From the NCBI RefSeq assembly GCF_000147815.2, contig NC_015957.1, positions 9,300,001-9,364,000 of the forward strand: DNA of 64,000 nucleotides, written 5' to 3'. The DNA is from Streptomyces violaceusniger Tu 4113 (lineage in GTDB: Bacteria > Actinomycetota > Actinomycetes > Streptomycetales > Streptomycetaceae). The notes under the pieces were generated by a model, which worked only from the letters and a program-made list of their open reading frames with translations, searched no databases and was not told the origin of the DNA. This document shows positions 7,842 to 15,773 of this stretch, piece after piece (position 1 is the stretch's first letter; each line of letters starts with the position of its first letter). The translations under genes were made by a program, and so were the position numbers.

Positions 7842-8639
7842 ATGAAGCTCGCCTTCTCCACTCTCGGCGTCCCCGGTATGCCCCTGTCCGACGTCGCCCG
7901 GCTCGCCGCCGGGGCCGGGTACCACGGCGTGGAGCTGCGCGCCCACCCCGAGGAGCCGGTGCACCCGGGGATCGGGGCGGACGAGCGCGCCCGGGCGGCG
8001 GCGGAGTTCCGGGACGCCGGGATCGAGATCCTCACCGTCGCCGGGTACGTGCGCGCCGCCCAGGCCGGGCCGGACGAGCCGGTGCTGGCCGGGCTGCGGG
8101 AGCTGCTGGAGCTCGCCCACGACCTGGGCGCCCGCCATGTCCGGGTCTTCCCCGGCGGCGGGGAGCAGAGCCCCGAGGAGGCCGACGCCACGGCCGCCCG
8201 GCGGCTCGCGGCGGCCGCGCCCCGCGCCGCCGACCTCGGCGTACGGCTGCTGCTGGAAACCCACGACTCGCATCGGACGGGCGCGGACGCGGCCCGGGTC
8301 CTCGGGCTGGTGGGCCATGGCAGCGTCGGGGCGATCTGGGATGTGATGCACACCTGGCTGGGCGGTGAGGACCCGGCCACCAGCTATCCGGCGCTCTTCC
8401 CGCATCTGGGCTACGTCCAGGTCAAGGACATCGCCTCGGCCGAGGACACCACCCCGCTGCCGCTGGGCGAGGGGGTGCTGCCGCTGACCGAGTGCGTGGA
8501 GCTGCTCAGCCGCGAGGGCTGGGACGGCTGGCTGTGCTGGGAGTACGAGAAGCGGTGGTACCCGCAGGCCCGGGAGTTCCCGGAGCTGCTGGCCCCGGGC
8601 CGGGAGCACCTCCTACGTCTGCTGACCGACGCGGTCTGA
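7842..8639 (+). CDS. Sugar phosphate isomerase/epimerase family TIM-barrel protein
   Basis: 265 aa from ATG 7842, with AGGGAG a few bases upstream; the longer upstream frame crosses repeats. AP-endonuclease-2/xylose-isomerase-like barrel: MKLAFSTLGVPGMPLSDVAR, HVRVFPGGG, metal-ligand segments LLLETHDSH, IWDVMHTW, LGYVQVKDI and the C-terminal Glu in CWEYEKRWYP. The family isomerises or epimerises keto-sugars such as inosose or hydroxypyruvate; the exact substrate cannot be read here. Its last 27 bases overlap convergently with the repeat-rich 3' end of the EamA gene. Confidence 0.85.
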   Translation: MKLAFSTLGVPGMPLSDVARLAAGAGYHGVELRAHPEEPVHPGIGADERARAAAEFRDAGIEILTVAGYVRAAQAGPDEPVLAGLRELLELAHDLGARHVRVFPGGGEQSPEEADATAARRLAAAAPRAADLGVRLLLETHDSHRTGADAARVLGLVGHGSVGAIWDVMHTWLGGEDPATSYPALFPHLGYVQVKDIASAEDTTPLPLGEGVLPLTECVELLSREGWDGWLCWEYEKRWYPQAREFPELLAPGREHLLRLLTDAV

Positions 8640-10073
8640 CCACGCCGGGGCCCCGGCAGACCCCGGCTCGGGGCCGACCGACTCGGGGCCAACCGACTCG
8701 GAGCCGACCAGCTCGGAGCCGTCCAGCTCGGAGCCAACCGACTCGGAGCCAACCAGCTGGGAGCCGTCCAGCTCGGAGCCAACCGACTCGGAGCCAACCG
8801 ACTCGGAGCCGACCAGCTCGGAGCCGTCCAACTCGGAGCCGTCCAGCTCCGGCAGAAGCGGCCCGGGGCGGCGGTCCGACCCGTTCGCCTCGGGGCGAGG
8901 TTCCGACCCGGCCGCCTCGGACCGGGGGCCCACCCCAGGCACCTCAGGTCGGCGGCCCGACCCGGGTACCTCGCGGCGGCGGTCCGACCCGGCCGCATCG
9001 GGTTGGGGGGCCACCCCAGGCACCTCAGGTCGGGGGCCCACCCCGGGCACCTCAGGCCGACGGCGCGCCCCGGGCACCTCAGGGCGGGCGCCCGCCCCAG
9101 ACACCTCAGGGCGGAGGCCCACCCCAGACACCTCAGGGCGGAGGCCCGCCCCAGGCACCTCAGGCCGGGCGCCCGCCCCAGACACCTCAGGCCGACGGCG
9201 CGCCCCGCGCCGGAGGCGCGGTGGGCGCGGGAGCGAGGTCAGGGCCACGCCGCCCACCAGCAGCGCCGCCGCCAGCCAGCGCGGTGTGCTGATCCCCTCC
9301 CCCAGCGCCAGCGCCGCCGAGGACATCCCGAAGACGGGCACCAGCAGCGAGAAGGGGGCGACCGTCGAGGCGTCGTAGGTGCGCAGCAGCAAGCCCCAGA
9401 CCCCGAAGCCGAAGACGGTGGTGACCCAGGCGACGTAGACGATGGCGCCCACTCCGGCCCAGTCGAGCCTGCTCAGCGCGTCGAGGTCGGGCCGCGCGCC
9501 CTCGAACATCAGCGAGAGCCCGAGCAGTGGCAGTACGGGCACCAGGCTCACCCACACCATGAAGTTCAGGGCGTCGGGCGGCGCCGCCTTGCGGGTGAGG
9601 ACGTTGGAGACACCCCAGAACGCGGCCGCCGCGACGACGAGGACGAAGCCGATGAGCGGCCCCGAGGTGCCCTCGTCCACGGCGGCCACCGCGATCCCGG
9701 CGAGGGCGACCGCCATGCCCAGCAGCCGCCGCCGGCCGGGGCGTTCGCCGAGCACGACGGCCGCGAACAGCGCGGTGAACACCGCCTGGATCTGCAGCAC
9801 CAGCGAGGACAGCCCGGCGGGCATCCCCTCGTGCATCCCGATGAACAGCAGCCCGAACTTGGCCACGCCCAGGGCCAGCCCCACCCCCAGGATCCATCGC
9901 CAGGCGACCTTCGGCGGGCCGACCAGGAAGACGGCGGGCAGCGCGGCCACCAGGAATCGCAGGGCGCAGAAGAGCAGGGGCGGGAAGTGGTCGAGGCCCA
10001 CCTCGATGACCACGAAGTTGACCCCCCACAGGGCCGTGACCAGCACGGCGAGGGCTATGTGCACAGGTCGCAT
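8613..10073 (-). CDS. EamA-family (DMT) permease with long repeat-built C-terminal tail
   Basis: 486 aa. Residues about 1-300 are a normal ten-helix EamA exporter (MRPVHIALAVLVTALWGVNF, two EamA repeats, ending around LTSLPRPPRL). The remaining ~185 residues are two minisatellite blocks: 9-residue units of the type RPEVPGVGP, then 5-residue units such as ELDGS, ELVGS and ESVGS. The tail is polar and probably cytosolic and disordered. It is not part of the family and likely arose by stop-codon loss into repeats. It is divergent from a LysR regulator with a palindromic site between them; DMT exporters of amino acids or metabolites are often controlled so. Confidence 0.8.
   Translation of the reverse strand: MRPVHIALAVLVTALWGVNFVVIEVGLDHFPPLLFCALRFLVAALPAVFLVGPPKVAWRWILGVGLALGVAKFGLLFIGMHEGMPAGLSSLVLQIQAVFTALFAAVVLGERPGRRRLLGMAVALAGIAVAAVDEGTSGPLIGFVLVVAAAAFWGVSNVLTRKAAPPDALNFMVWVSLVPVLPLLGLSLMFEGARPDLDALSRLDWAGVGAIVYVAWVTTVFGFGVWGLLLRTYDASTVAPFSLLVPVFGMSSAALALGEGISTPRWLAAALLVGGVALTSLPRPPRLRRGARRRPEVSGAGARPEVPGAGLRPEVSGVGLRPEVSGAGARPEVPGARRRPEVPGVGPRPEVPGVAPQPDAAGSDRRREVPGSGRRPEVPGVGPRSEAAGSEPRPEANGSDRRPGPLLPELDGSELDGSELVGSESVGSESVGSELDGSQLVGSESVGSELDGSELVGSESVGPESVGPEPGSAGAPAWSDRVGQQT
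8665..8844. repeat. 15-bp minisatellite, 12 units
   Basis: Twelve head-to-tail 15-bp units, typically GACTCGGAGCCAACC or AGCTCGGAGCCGTCC. Unit length is a multiple of three, giving pentapeptides (E-L/S-D/V-G-S) at the C-terminus of the EamA gene on the minus strand. Confidence 0.9.
8872..9195. repeat. 27-bp minisatellite, 12 units
   Basis: Twelve 27-bp units, most containing CCAGGCACCTCAGG or CCAGACACCTCAGG. On the minus strand each encodes nine residues close to RPEVPGVGP. The two leftmost units are the most diverged. Together with the 15-bp array it makes up nearly the whole tail of the EamA protein. Confidence 0.9.
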
Positions 10074-10120
10074 GGATCGAGGATCAGGTGCCGGGACCTT
10101 GTAGCACCAGCGCGGATGTC

Positions 10121-10140
10121 TTCATGCTTGGATGCAGGAA
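10121..10140. promoter_or_regulatory. Candidate LysR-type operator
   Basis: TTCATGC, six bases, GCAGGAA: a 7-bp inverted repeat with one mismatch in the 130-bp spacer between the divergent EamA and LysR genes. Size and symmetry fit the T-N11-A type of site bound by LysR regulators. Confidence 0.45.
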
Positions 10141-10203
10141 CGGTTAAAGATGCGGGACCGGTCGACGACGCGGTACCGGCCAAAGGTGTGAGGGGGAGCG
10201 CCC

Positions 10204-11118
10204 ATGCTCGATCTGGCCCGGCTGCGGGCGCTGCACGCGGTGTCCGTACACGGCTCGGTCAGCGCCGCCGCGACCGCGCTCGGCTACACCCCGTCCGCCG
10301 TATCGCAGCAGATCGCCAAGTTGGAGCGGGAGACCCGGACCGCCCTTCTGGAGCGGCAGGGCCGCGGCATCACGCTGACCGACGCGGCCCGCCATCTGGC
10401 CGCCACCGCCCAGCAGTTGCTCGCCATCGTCGAGGAGGCCGAGACCACCCTGGAGGAGCGGCGCGGACAGCCGACGGGCCGGCTGGTGATCGGCGCCTTC
10501 GCCTCGGCGGCGCGCGGGCTGATGCCCGTGGTGCTGGCCGCGCTCATGGCCGAGCACCCCTCCCTGGACGCCCGGCTGCTCGAAGTGGATCCGCATCTGT
10601 CGGTGGACCTGGTGGCGCAGGGGGTCATCGACCTGGCGGTGGCCCATGACTGGGACATCGCCCCGCTGCCCGCCCCGGAGGGGCAGGAACGGGCGGTCAT
10701 CGGCGACGATCTGTGCGATCTGCTCGTCCCGGCCGGACATCCGCTGGCCGAGCAGGCCGCACGGCGGCCGCTGCGCCGTGAGGACCTGCCGGGCCGGCGG
10801 TGGATCTGCCAACCGCCCGGGTCGGTGTGCCACGACTGGCTGGTCCGTACGCTGCGCGCCTCGGGCCATGAGCCGGACCTGGCGTACCAGGCGGCCGAGA
10901 ACCACACCCAGATCGCCCTGGTGGCGGCCGGTCTCGGCGTCGCCCTCATGCCCCGTCTGGGGCGCGGTCCGCTGCCGGACGGGGTGCTGGCGCTGCCCCT
11001 GGAGCCGGTCCCGGTACGGCGCCTGTACGCCCTGTGGCGCACCGGCGCGGCCCGCCGCCCCGCCATCACCGAGACGGTACGGCTGCTGGGCGGCCTCTGG
11101 CCGCGGCGCACGGTCTGA
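10204..11118 (+). CDS. LysR-family transcription regulator
   Basis: 304 aa with ATG 10204 behind GGGGGAG. Winged HTH at residues 1-65 (LRALHAVSVHGSVSAAATAL, then PSAVSQQIAKLERE), linker helix to about 90, and a periplasmic-binding-like effector domain from about 93 (GRLVIGAFASAARGLMP) to 290. It faces the EamA exporter gene across a palindromic site, so it probably controls that exporter in response to the exported metabolite. The effector is unknown. Confidence 0.88.
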   Translation: MLDLARLRALHAVSVHGSVSAAATALGYTPSAVSQQIAKLERETRTALLERQGRGITLTDAARHLAATAQQLLAIVEEAETTLEERRGQPTGRLVIGAFASAARGLMPVVLAALMAEHPSLDARLLEVDPHLSVDLVAQGVIDLAVAHDWDIAPLPAPEGQERAVIGDDLCDLLVPAGHPLAEQAARRPLRREDLPGRRWICQPPGSVCHDWLVRTLRASGHEPDLAYQAAENHTQIALVAAGLGVALMPRLGRGPLPDGVLALPLEPVPVRRLYALWRTGAARRPAITETVRLLGGLWPRRTV

Positions 11119-11451
11119 GCATTGGCTCAACTGGCTGTCCAGTGCCGCCACTTGAGGCTCGTATGTCCCTCCTCACCGATCCGCGCACCGCCCGCCCGGT
11201 GTGGAACCGGCGGGGGCCGCCACGCGTCGAAGCGGTGTGCTGATGGGGAGTCTCCGCATGGCGGTAATCGGCCTCGCCGCTGGCTGCGACGCTGGCCACC
11301 TCTCCGCCGCCCGCGGCCAGCAGCACCCCGCCGCCGACGCGACACCCCTCCCAGAGCGTCGGCGGCGCCCAAGGGGCACACCGAGGGGCATCCAAGAGGC
11401 ACCCCAGGGGGCACGGTCCGCCTCTTACGGCGGCCGTCGGACGGGGAGCCG
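11119..11451. other. Intergenic region without a recognisable gene
   Basis: Lies between the convergent LysR and glycosyltransferase genes. It contains short GGGGCAC/GGCACCCC motifs near the glycosyltransferase stop but no clear hairpin with a U-tract. A 26-codon frame from ATG 11163 ending in VEAVC slightly resembles Streptomyces leader peptides, but no downstream gene on that strand would be served. Confidence 0.35.
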
Positions 11452-12672
11452 TCAGACGGGCAGCTCCGCCTCGATCAGGTCCGCGGCGCGGTCCGGTCCC
11501 CCCTCGGCGGCCATCCGCGCCTTCAGCGCGGCGCAGCGGGCGGCCACCTCGGGGTCGTCCACCAGGTCGAGCACCGCCTTGCGCAACGCCGACGCGGTGG
11601 CCTCCTCCTTGGGCAGATGGCGGCCGACCCCGAGCGCTTCGAGGGTGTCCGCGTTGCTGAACTGGTCGACGGCCTGCGGTACGGCGACCATCGGCACCCC
11701 GCAGGCCAGCCCCTCCTGGGCGCCGCCCGCCCCTGCGTGGGTGACGAAGGCGTCGGCCTTCCGCAGGATGCTCAACTGCGGTATCCAACTGTGCACTTCG
11801 GCATTGGCGGGGATCTCGCCGAGGTCGGCCCGGTCGACGAACTCGCCGATCTGCAGCACCACGTACCACCCCGGCAGGTCGCCGAACGCCGCGACGCACG
11901 CGCGGTAGAAACCGGGCTCCTTGGTCCAGGTCGAGCCGAGCGAGACCAGCAGGATCCGGTCGGTCTGGGCGGCCCGCTCCGGGCGGCGCCACTCCGCCAC
12001 TTCGCGGCGGGCGCTCTGGCAGCCGCCGACGAAGCTGTAGACGGACGGGTCGACGCGGTCGGCGTTGGGCTGGAGCAGCTCGGGGATGAGGGCGACACAG
12101 CGGCTGGGGCGGCCGATGAGCCGGTCGGGGTCGGTACCGGCCAGTCCGTTGTCCTCCAGCCAGGCGCGGTAGCGCGCGTAGTAGGCCCGGCCGCGCTCCG
12201 AGCACCGAAGCTGCGCGTACATCGGCTCGAAGACCTCTTCGCGGTACCCGTCCCAGGGCACGAAGCTGGGCGCGAGCTCGACGGCGGACACGCCCCAGCG
12301 ATGGGCGAGGACATGCGCCGGGTAGGCCGTGACGTCGTACATCACCAGATCCGGCTCATCGCCCTCGTAGGCCGCCAGATGCTGCGGAAGCGCCTGCTCC
12401 GCCTCGGCGAGAAACGGCTCGATGTAGTCGATCAGCTCGGAGCCTGTGGCGCCCGGCACATTCTCACCGTGGAGGACCGAGGTGTAGGTCTTCGGCTCGG
12501 CGCCGGTCTCGGCGACCTTCTCGGCGAACGACTCGGGGATGGCGTAGGTCACCCGGTGGCCGCGGGCCACCAGCTCGCGGATCACCTCCAGGCTCGGGTT
12601 GACGTGCCCGTGCGCCGCGATGCCGAACATGGCGATATGTGTGGGGGGCTTGGCACCCGTCGATGGGGTCAT
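11452..12672 (-). CDS. Macrolide-type glycosyltransferase (OleD/Mgt-like, GT1)
   Basis: 406 aa, GT-B fold. The N-terminal acceptor domain starts [20 protein letters not shown]; the His in AHGHVNPS corresponds to the catalytic base of OleD. The C-terminal UDP-sugar domain has [28 protein letters not shown] and [14 protein letters not shown]. From memory it is close along its whole length to OleD and Mgt, which glucosylate the 2'-OH of macrolide desosamine and so inactivate macrolides. Role inferred: intracellular self-protection or resistance. No macrolide biosynthesis genes lie nearby. The 5' side is AT-rich by local standards and may hold an inducible promoter. Confidence 0.87.
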   Translation of the reverse strand: MTPSTGAKPPTHIAMFGIAAHGHVNPSLEVIRELVARGHRVTYAIPESFAEKVAETGAEPKTYTSVLHGENVPGATGSELIDYIEPFLAEAEQALPQHLAAYEGDEPDLVMYDVTAYPAHVLAHRWGVSAVELAPSFVPWDGYREEVFEPMYAQLRCSERGRAYYARYRAWLEDNGLAGTDPDRLIGRPSRCVALIPELLQPNADRVDPSVYSFVGGCQSARREVAEWRRPERAAQTDRILLVSLGSTWTKEPGFYRACVAAFGDLPGWYVVLQIGEFVDRADLGEIPANAEVHSWIPQLSILRKADAFVTHAGAGGAQEGLACGVPMVAVPQAVDQFSNADTLEALGVGRHLPKEEATASALRKAVLDLVDDPEVAARCAALKARMAAEGGPDRAADLIEAELPV

Positions 12673-12907
12673 GAAAACGGAACCTAAGCGAGAACGGATG
12701 CCTCAAACAAATAATGCGCATACCCGATCGATACACTAGCGCCGGTTTTGCACGAGCACCAGATCCCTGTCTTTAACGAGTCTTTTCCTTTACGCTTCCG
12801 GGCCGTCAGGAAGTCCAACTCTCCTTGACCCGGTGGCGCTTTGTGTCCCAGCGTGTCCTGCACCACCTTCGGCCACCCCCTCCGAACGTCCCATGGAAGG
12901 AGTGCGG

Positions 12908-14830
12908 GTGCACACGACGACGTCTCGCCGCGCCCTGCTCACCGCCACTCTGGCCGCCGCCGCGGCCGGTGCCTGCAGTGCGCCGACGAACAGCTCCCCA
13001 GCGCCCGCGGCCCCCGCACGCCGCACCACCGCCGGTTCCGGCGGCCCTTCCGCGACGCCCTCACGAGCCACCGCACAGCCCGGCCGGGACCAGGAGCGCG
13101 ACCGCCGGCGGATCGACGAGCTCATCGGCCGGATGACGCTGGACCAGAAGATCGGCCAGCTCTTCGTGATGCGGGTGTACGGCCATTCGGCCACCCACCC
13201 CGACCCCGCCGATGTAGCGGCCAACGTCAAGGACATCGGCGTCGACAACGCCGCCGAGCTGATCGCGAAGTACCACGTGGGCGGGGTGATGTACATCCGC
13301 TGGGCGCACAACATCCGCGACCCCCACCAGGTCGCCGCGCTCTCCAACGGCATCCAGAAGGCCGCGCTGGCGGCCTCCGTGCCCGTCCCCGTCCTGCTCT
13401 CCACCGACCAGGAGTACGGCACCGTCGCCCGGGTCGGCGCGCCCGCCACGCTGTTCCCGGGCGCCATGGCGCTCGGCGCGGGCGGCAGCGCGGCCGACGC
13501 CCGTACGGCCGCCCGCACCGCGGGGGCGGAGCTGGCCGCGCTCGGCATCCGGCAGGACTACGCCCCGATCGCGGACGTCAACGTCAACCCAGCCAATCCG
13601 GTGATCGGCGTGCGCTCCTTCGGGGCCGATCCGAAGGCCGTGGCGCGGCTGGTGGCGGCCCAGGTGGAGGGCTACCAGAGCGCCGGGGTCGCGGCCACCG
13701 CCAAGCACTTCCCCGGGCACGGCGACACCTCCGTGGACAGCCATGTCGGCCTGCCGCGGATCACCCACTCCCGCAAGGAGTGGGAGCGGCTGGACGCGCC
13801 GCCGTTCCGGGCCGCGATCGCGGCCGGGATCGACTCGATCATGACGGCGCATCTGCTCTTCCCCGCGCTCGACCCGGCCGACGACCCCGCCACGCTCTCC
13901 CGCCCCATCCTTACCGGTGTGCTCCGCGAGGAGCTGGGCTACGACGGGGTGGTGGTCACCGACTCGCTGGGCATGCAGGGGGTGCGGGAGAAGTACGGCG
14001 ACGACCGGGTGCCGGTGCTCGCGCTCAAGGCGGGGGTGGACCAGTTGCTGAACCCGCCGAGCCTGTCCCGCGCCTTCGAGGGCGTGCGCAAGGCCGTGCG
14101 GGCGGGCGAGCTCGACGAGGACCGGATCGACCGCTCGCTGCGGCGCATCCTGGAACTCAAGGTGCGCCGGGGGCTGTTCGACGATCCGTACACCAGCGAC
14201 CGCGCGGTCAACCGCACGGTGGGCACCCGGGAGCACCGTGCCACCGCCGACCGGATCGCCGAGCGCACCACCACGCTGATCACCAACCGTGGCGGGCTGC
14301 TGCCGCTGTCGCCGCGCCGCCGGCACGACCTGCTGGTGGTGGGGGTGGACGCCGCCGCGCCCTCGGGCACCGGCGGCCCGCCGACGGCCGTCCTGGCCCG
14401 CGCCCTGTCCGGCCTCGGCTTCAAGGCGGAGGCGCTGCCCACCGGCACCGGCGACTCGCCCGGCCCCTCGCCCGAGCGGATCGAGGCGGCGGTCGCGGCG
14501 GCGCGGGGGCGGGACGCGGTGATCGTGGCGACGTACGACATCGCGGCCGGGTCCGCCCAGCGCACCCTGGTCGCACGGCTGGTGGCTACCGGGGTGCCGG
14601 TGGTGCATCTGGCGCTGCGCGATCCGTACGACATCGCGCGGCTGGGCGGACGCGGCACGGAGCCCGGGGCGTCGCTGGCCACGTACTGCTGGACGGATGT
14701 GGAGCTGCGCGCCGCCGCCCGGGTGATCGCGGGGCGGGTCACCCCGCGCGGCAAACTGCCGGTCGCGGTGCGGCGCGCGGACGACCCGTCCCGGGAGCTG
14801 TACCCGATCGGGCACGGGCTGGGGTATTGA
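12908..14830 (+). CDS. Glycoside hydrolase family 3 lipoprotein (beta-N-acetylhexosaminidase, NagZ-like)
   Basis: 640 aa from GTG 12908, six bases after GAAGGAG. The N-terminus TTTSRRALLTATLAAAAAGA followed by Cys23 looks like a Tat-type lipoprotein signal (twin Arg, hydrophobic core, lipobox-like AGAC). The GH3 N-terminal barrel carries the NagZ signature KHFPGHGDTSVDSH at about 266-279, whose His acts as part of the acid/base, and the nucleophile Asp in VVTDSLGM at about 352. A GH3 C-terminal domain follows. Role: outside the membrane, cleaves GlcNAc residues, probably in peptidoglycan or chitin fragments. The stop lies 7 bp from the convergent SDR gene. Confidence 0.88.
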   Translation: MHTTTSRRALLTATLAAAAAGACSAPTNSSPAPAAPARRTTAGSGGPSATPSRATAQPGRDQERDRRRIDELIGRMTLDQKIGQLFVMRVYGHSATHPDPADVAANVKDIGVDNAAELIAKYHVGGVMYIRWAHNIRDPHQVAALSNGIQKAALAASVPVPVLLSTDQEYGTVARVGAPATLFPGAMALGAGGSAADARTAARTAGAELAALGIRQDYAPIADVNVNPANPVIGVRSFGADPKAVARLVAAQVEGYQSAGVAATAKHFPGHGDTSVDSHVGLPRITHSRKEWERLDAPPFRAAIAAGIDSIMTAHLLFPALDPADDPATLSRPILTGVLREELGYDGVVVTDSLGMQGVREKYGDDRVPVLALKAGVDQLLNPPSLSRAFEGVRKAVRAGELDEDRIDRSLRRILELKVRRGLFDDPYTSDRAVNRTVGTREHRATADRIAERTTTLITNRGGLLPLSPRRRHDLLVVGVDAAAPSGTGGPPTAVLARALSGLGFKAEALPTGTGDSPGPSPERIEAAVAAARGRDAVIVATYDIAAGSAQRTLVARLVATGVPVVHLALRDPYDIARLGGRGTEPGASLATYCWTDVELRAAARVIAGRVTPRGKLPVAVRRADDPSRELYPIGHGLGY

Positions 14831-14837
14831 GCGTCGG

Positions 14838-15620
14838 TCAGATCACCGAGCGGATCGTGCCGCCGTCCACGCGGAGCGTGGCGCCGCTGACGTAGGCGCC
14901 GTACGGACCGGCCAGATAGGCGACGGCACCCGCGATCTCCTCGGGGCGGCCGAATCGGCCGATGTCGTTGGGCACGAAGTCGCGCGCGGCGTTGGGCTCG
15001 ATCTCCTCCCAGGACTCGCCCCAGCCGTGCTCCGGCGCGAGATCGGTCACCAGCTCCTTCACCGAGTCGACGAGGATCGCCCCGGGAGAGACCACGTTGG
15101 ACGTCACCCCGGTGTCCTTCAGCTCGCGCGCCAGCGAGACGGCGAGGTTGTGACGCGCCGCGAGCGTGGCGTTGTAGTGGGGTTGCTCGGACATCGGCTG
15201 CGAGGCGAGGCCGCCGCCGATCTGGATCACCCGGCCCCAGCCGCGCTCGCGCATCCCCGGCACCAGCCGCTGGATCATGCGTACGGCGGAGATCACGTTG
15301 ATCTCGTACAACAGGGCCCACATGTCCGGGGTGGCCTCGGCCCAGCGGTGCGGGTGGCCGTACGCACCGGCGTTGTTGACCAGGATGTCGGCCGCACCGG
15401 CGACAGCGGCCACCGCGTCGGCGCCCTGGTCCGTGGCGAGGTCGCCGACCGCCACGGCGGCCGCGCCGATCTCCTCCGCCACCCCGTGGGTCCGGGCCTC
15501 GTCCCGGCCGTGCACCACGACATCGGCGCCCTCGGCGGCGAGCAGCCGGGCGATCGCCGCGCCTAGCCCGGAGCTGGAACCGGTCACGAGGGCCCGGCGG
15601 CCCGTCAGCTTCAGGTCCAT
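14838..15620 (-). CDS. SDR-fold protein lacking the classical catalytic Ser and Lys
   Basis: 260 aa with the nucleotide-binding GSSSGLGAAIA at about 14-24, NNAG and the C-terminal SGATLRVDGG of classical short-chain dehydrogenases. The active-site tyrosine is present in PHYNATLAARHNLA, but YxxxK reads YNATL, so Lys is replaced by Leu. The Ser expected 13 residues before Tyr is Gly (IGGGLAS). Catalysis by the normal triad is therefore doubtful; it may use another mechanism or only bind NAD(P). The promoter side carries a 12-bp iteron array flanked by an inverted repeat. Confidence 0.82.
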   Translation of the reverse strand: MDLKLTGRRALVTGSSSGLGAAIARLLAAEGADVVVHGRDEARTHGVAEEIGAAAVAVGDLATDQGADAVAAVAGAADILVNNAGAYGHPHRWAEATPDMWALLYEINVISAVRMIQRLVPGMRERGWGRVIQIGGGLASQPMSEQPHYNATLAARHNLAVSLARELKDTGVTSNVVSPGAILVDSVKELVTDLAPEHGWGESWEEIEPNAARDFVPNDIGRFGRPEEIAGAVAYLAGPYGAYVSGATLRVDGGTIRSVI

Positions 15621-15633
15621 CGTGGCGTCCTTC

Positions 15634-15709
15634 GATCATGTCCACGGATACGGAGACGGATACGGAGACGGATACGGAGACGGATACGGAGACGGATGGA
15701 GACATGATC
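15634..15709. promoter_or_regulatory. Inverted repeat flanking an iteron array upstream of the SDR gene
   Basis: GATCATGTC at 15634-15642 and its exact complement GACATGATC at 15701-15709 bracket the 12-bp iterons. The left arm lies 14-22 bp before the SDR start codon. This looks like a bipartite operator or a looped repressor site; no cognate regulator is identified. Confidence 0.5.
15646..15703. repeat. 12-bp tandem repeat, 4 perfect units plus a partial
   Basis: GGATACGGAGAC repeated without change at 15646-15693, then GGATGGAGAC. It lies in the spacer between the SDR and S28 peptidase genes and is non-coding on both strands as judged here. Confidence 0.9.
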
Positions 15710-15719
15710 CAGTTTGCCC

Positions 15720-15757
15720 GCGAAGAGGGTGCCCGCCGGGGCGGACACCCTCTTCGC
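15720..15757 (-). terminator. Hairpin terminator of the S28 peptidase gene
   Basis: Perfect 12-bp stem GCGAAGAGGGTG / CACCCTCTTCGC with a 14-base loop that can pair further. It is 16 bp beyond the peptidase stop codon and has no U-tract, as is usual in Streptomyces. Confidence 0.65.
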
Positions 15758-15773
15758 CCACGAATGGGCTCGC

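Noticed and set aside
8641..9230. CRISPR array or pentapeptide-repeat protein at the regular repeats
   Set aside because: Units are contiguous without unique spacers, and the pentads do not fit the A(D/N)Lxx pattern in the coding frame.
11163..11243. 26-codon frame ending in VEAVC, leader-peptide-like
   Set aside because: Streptomyces leader peptides precede sulphur or amino-acid genes on the same strand; here the next gene is convergent.
12684..12866. 60-codon minus-strand frame in front of the macrolide glycosyltransferase
   Set aside because: It spans the promoter region, overlaps the GH3 leader and has no ribosome-binding site or leader-type stalling motif I can recognise.
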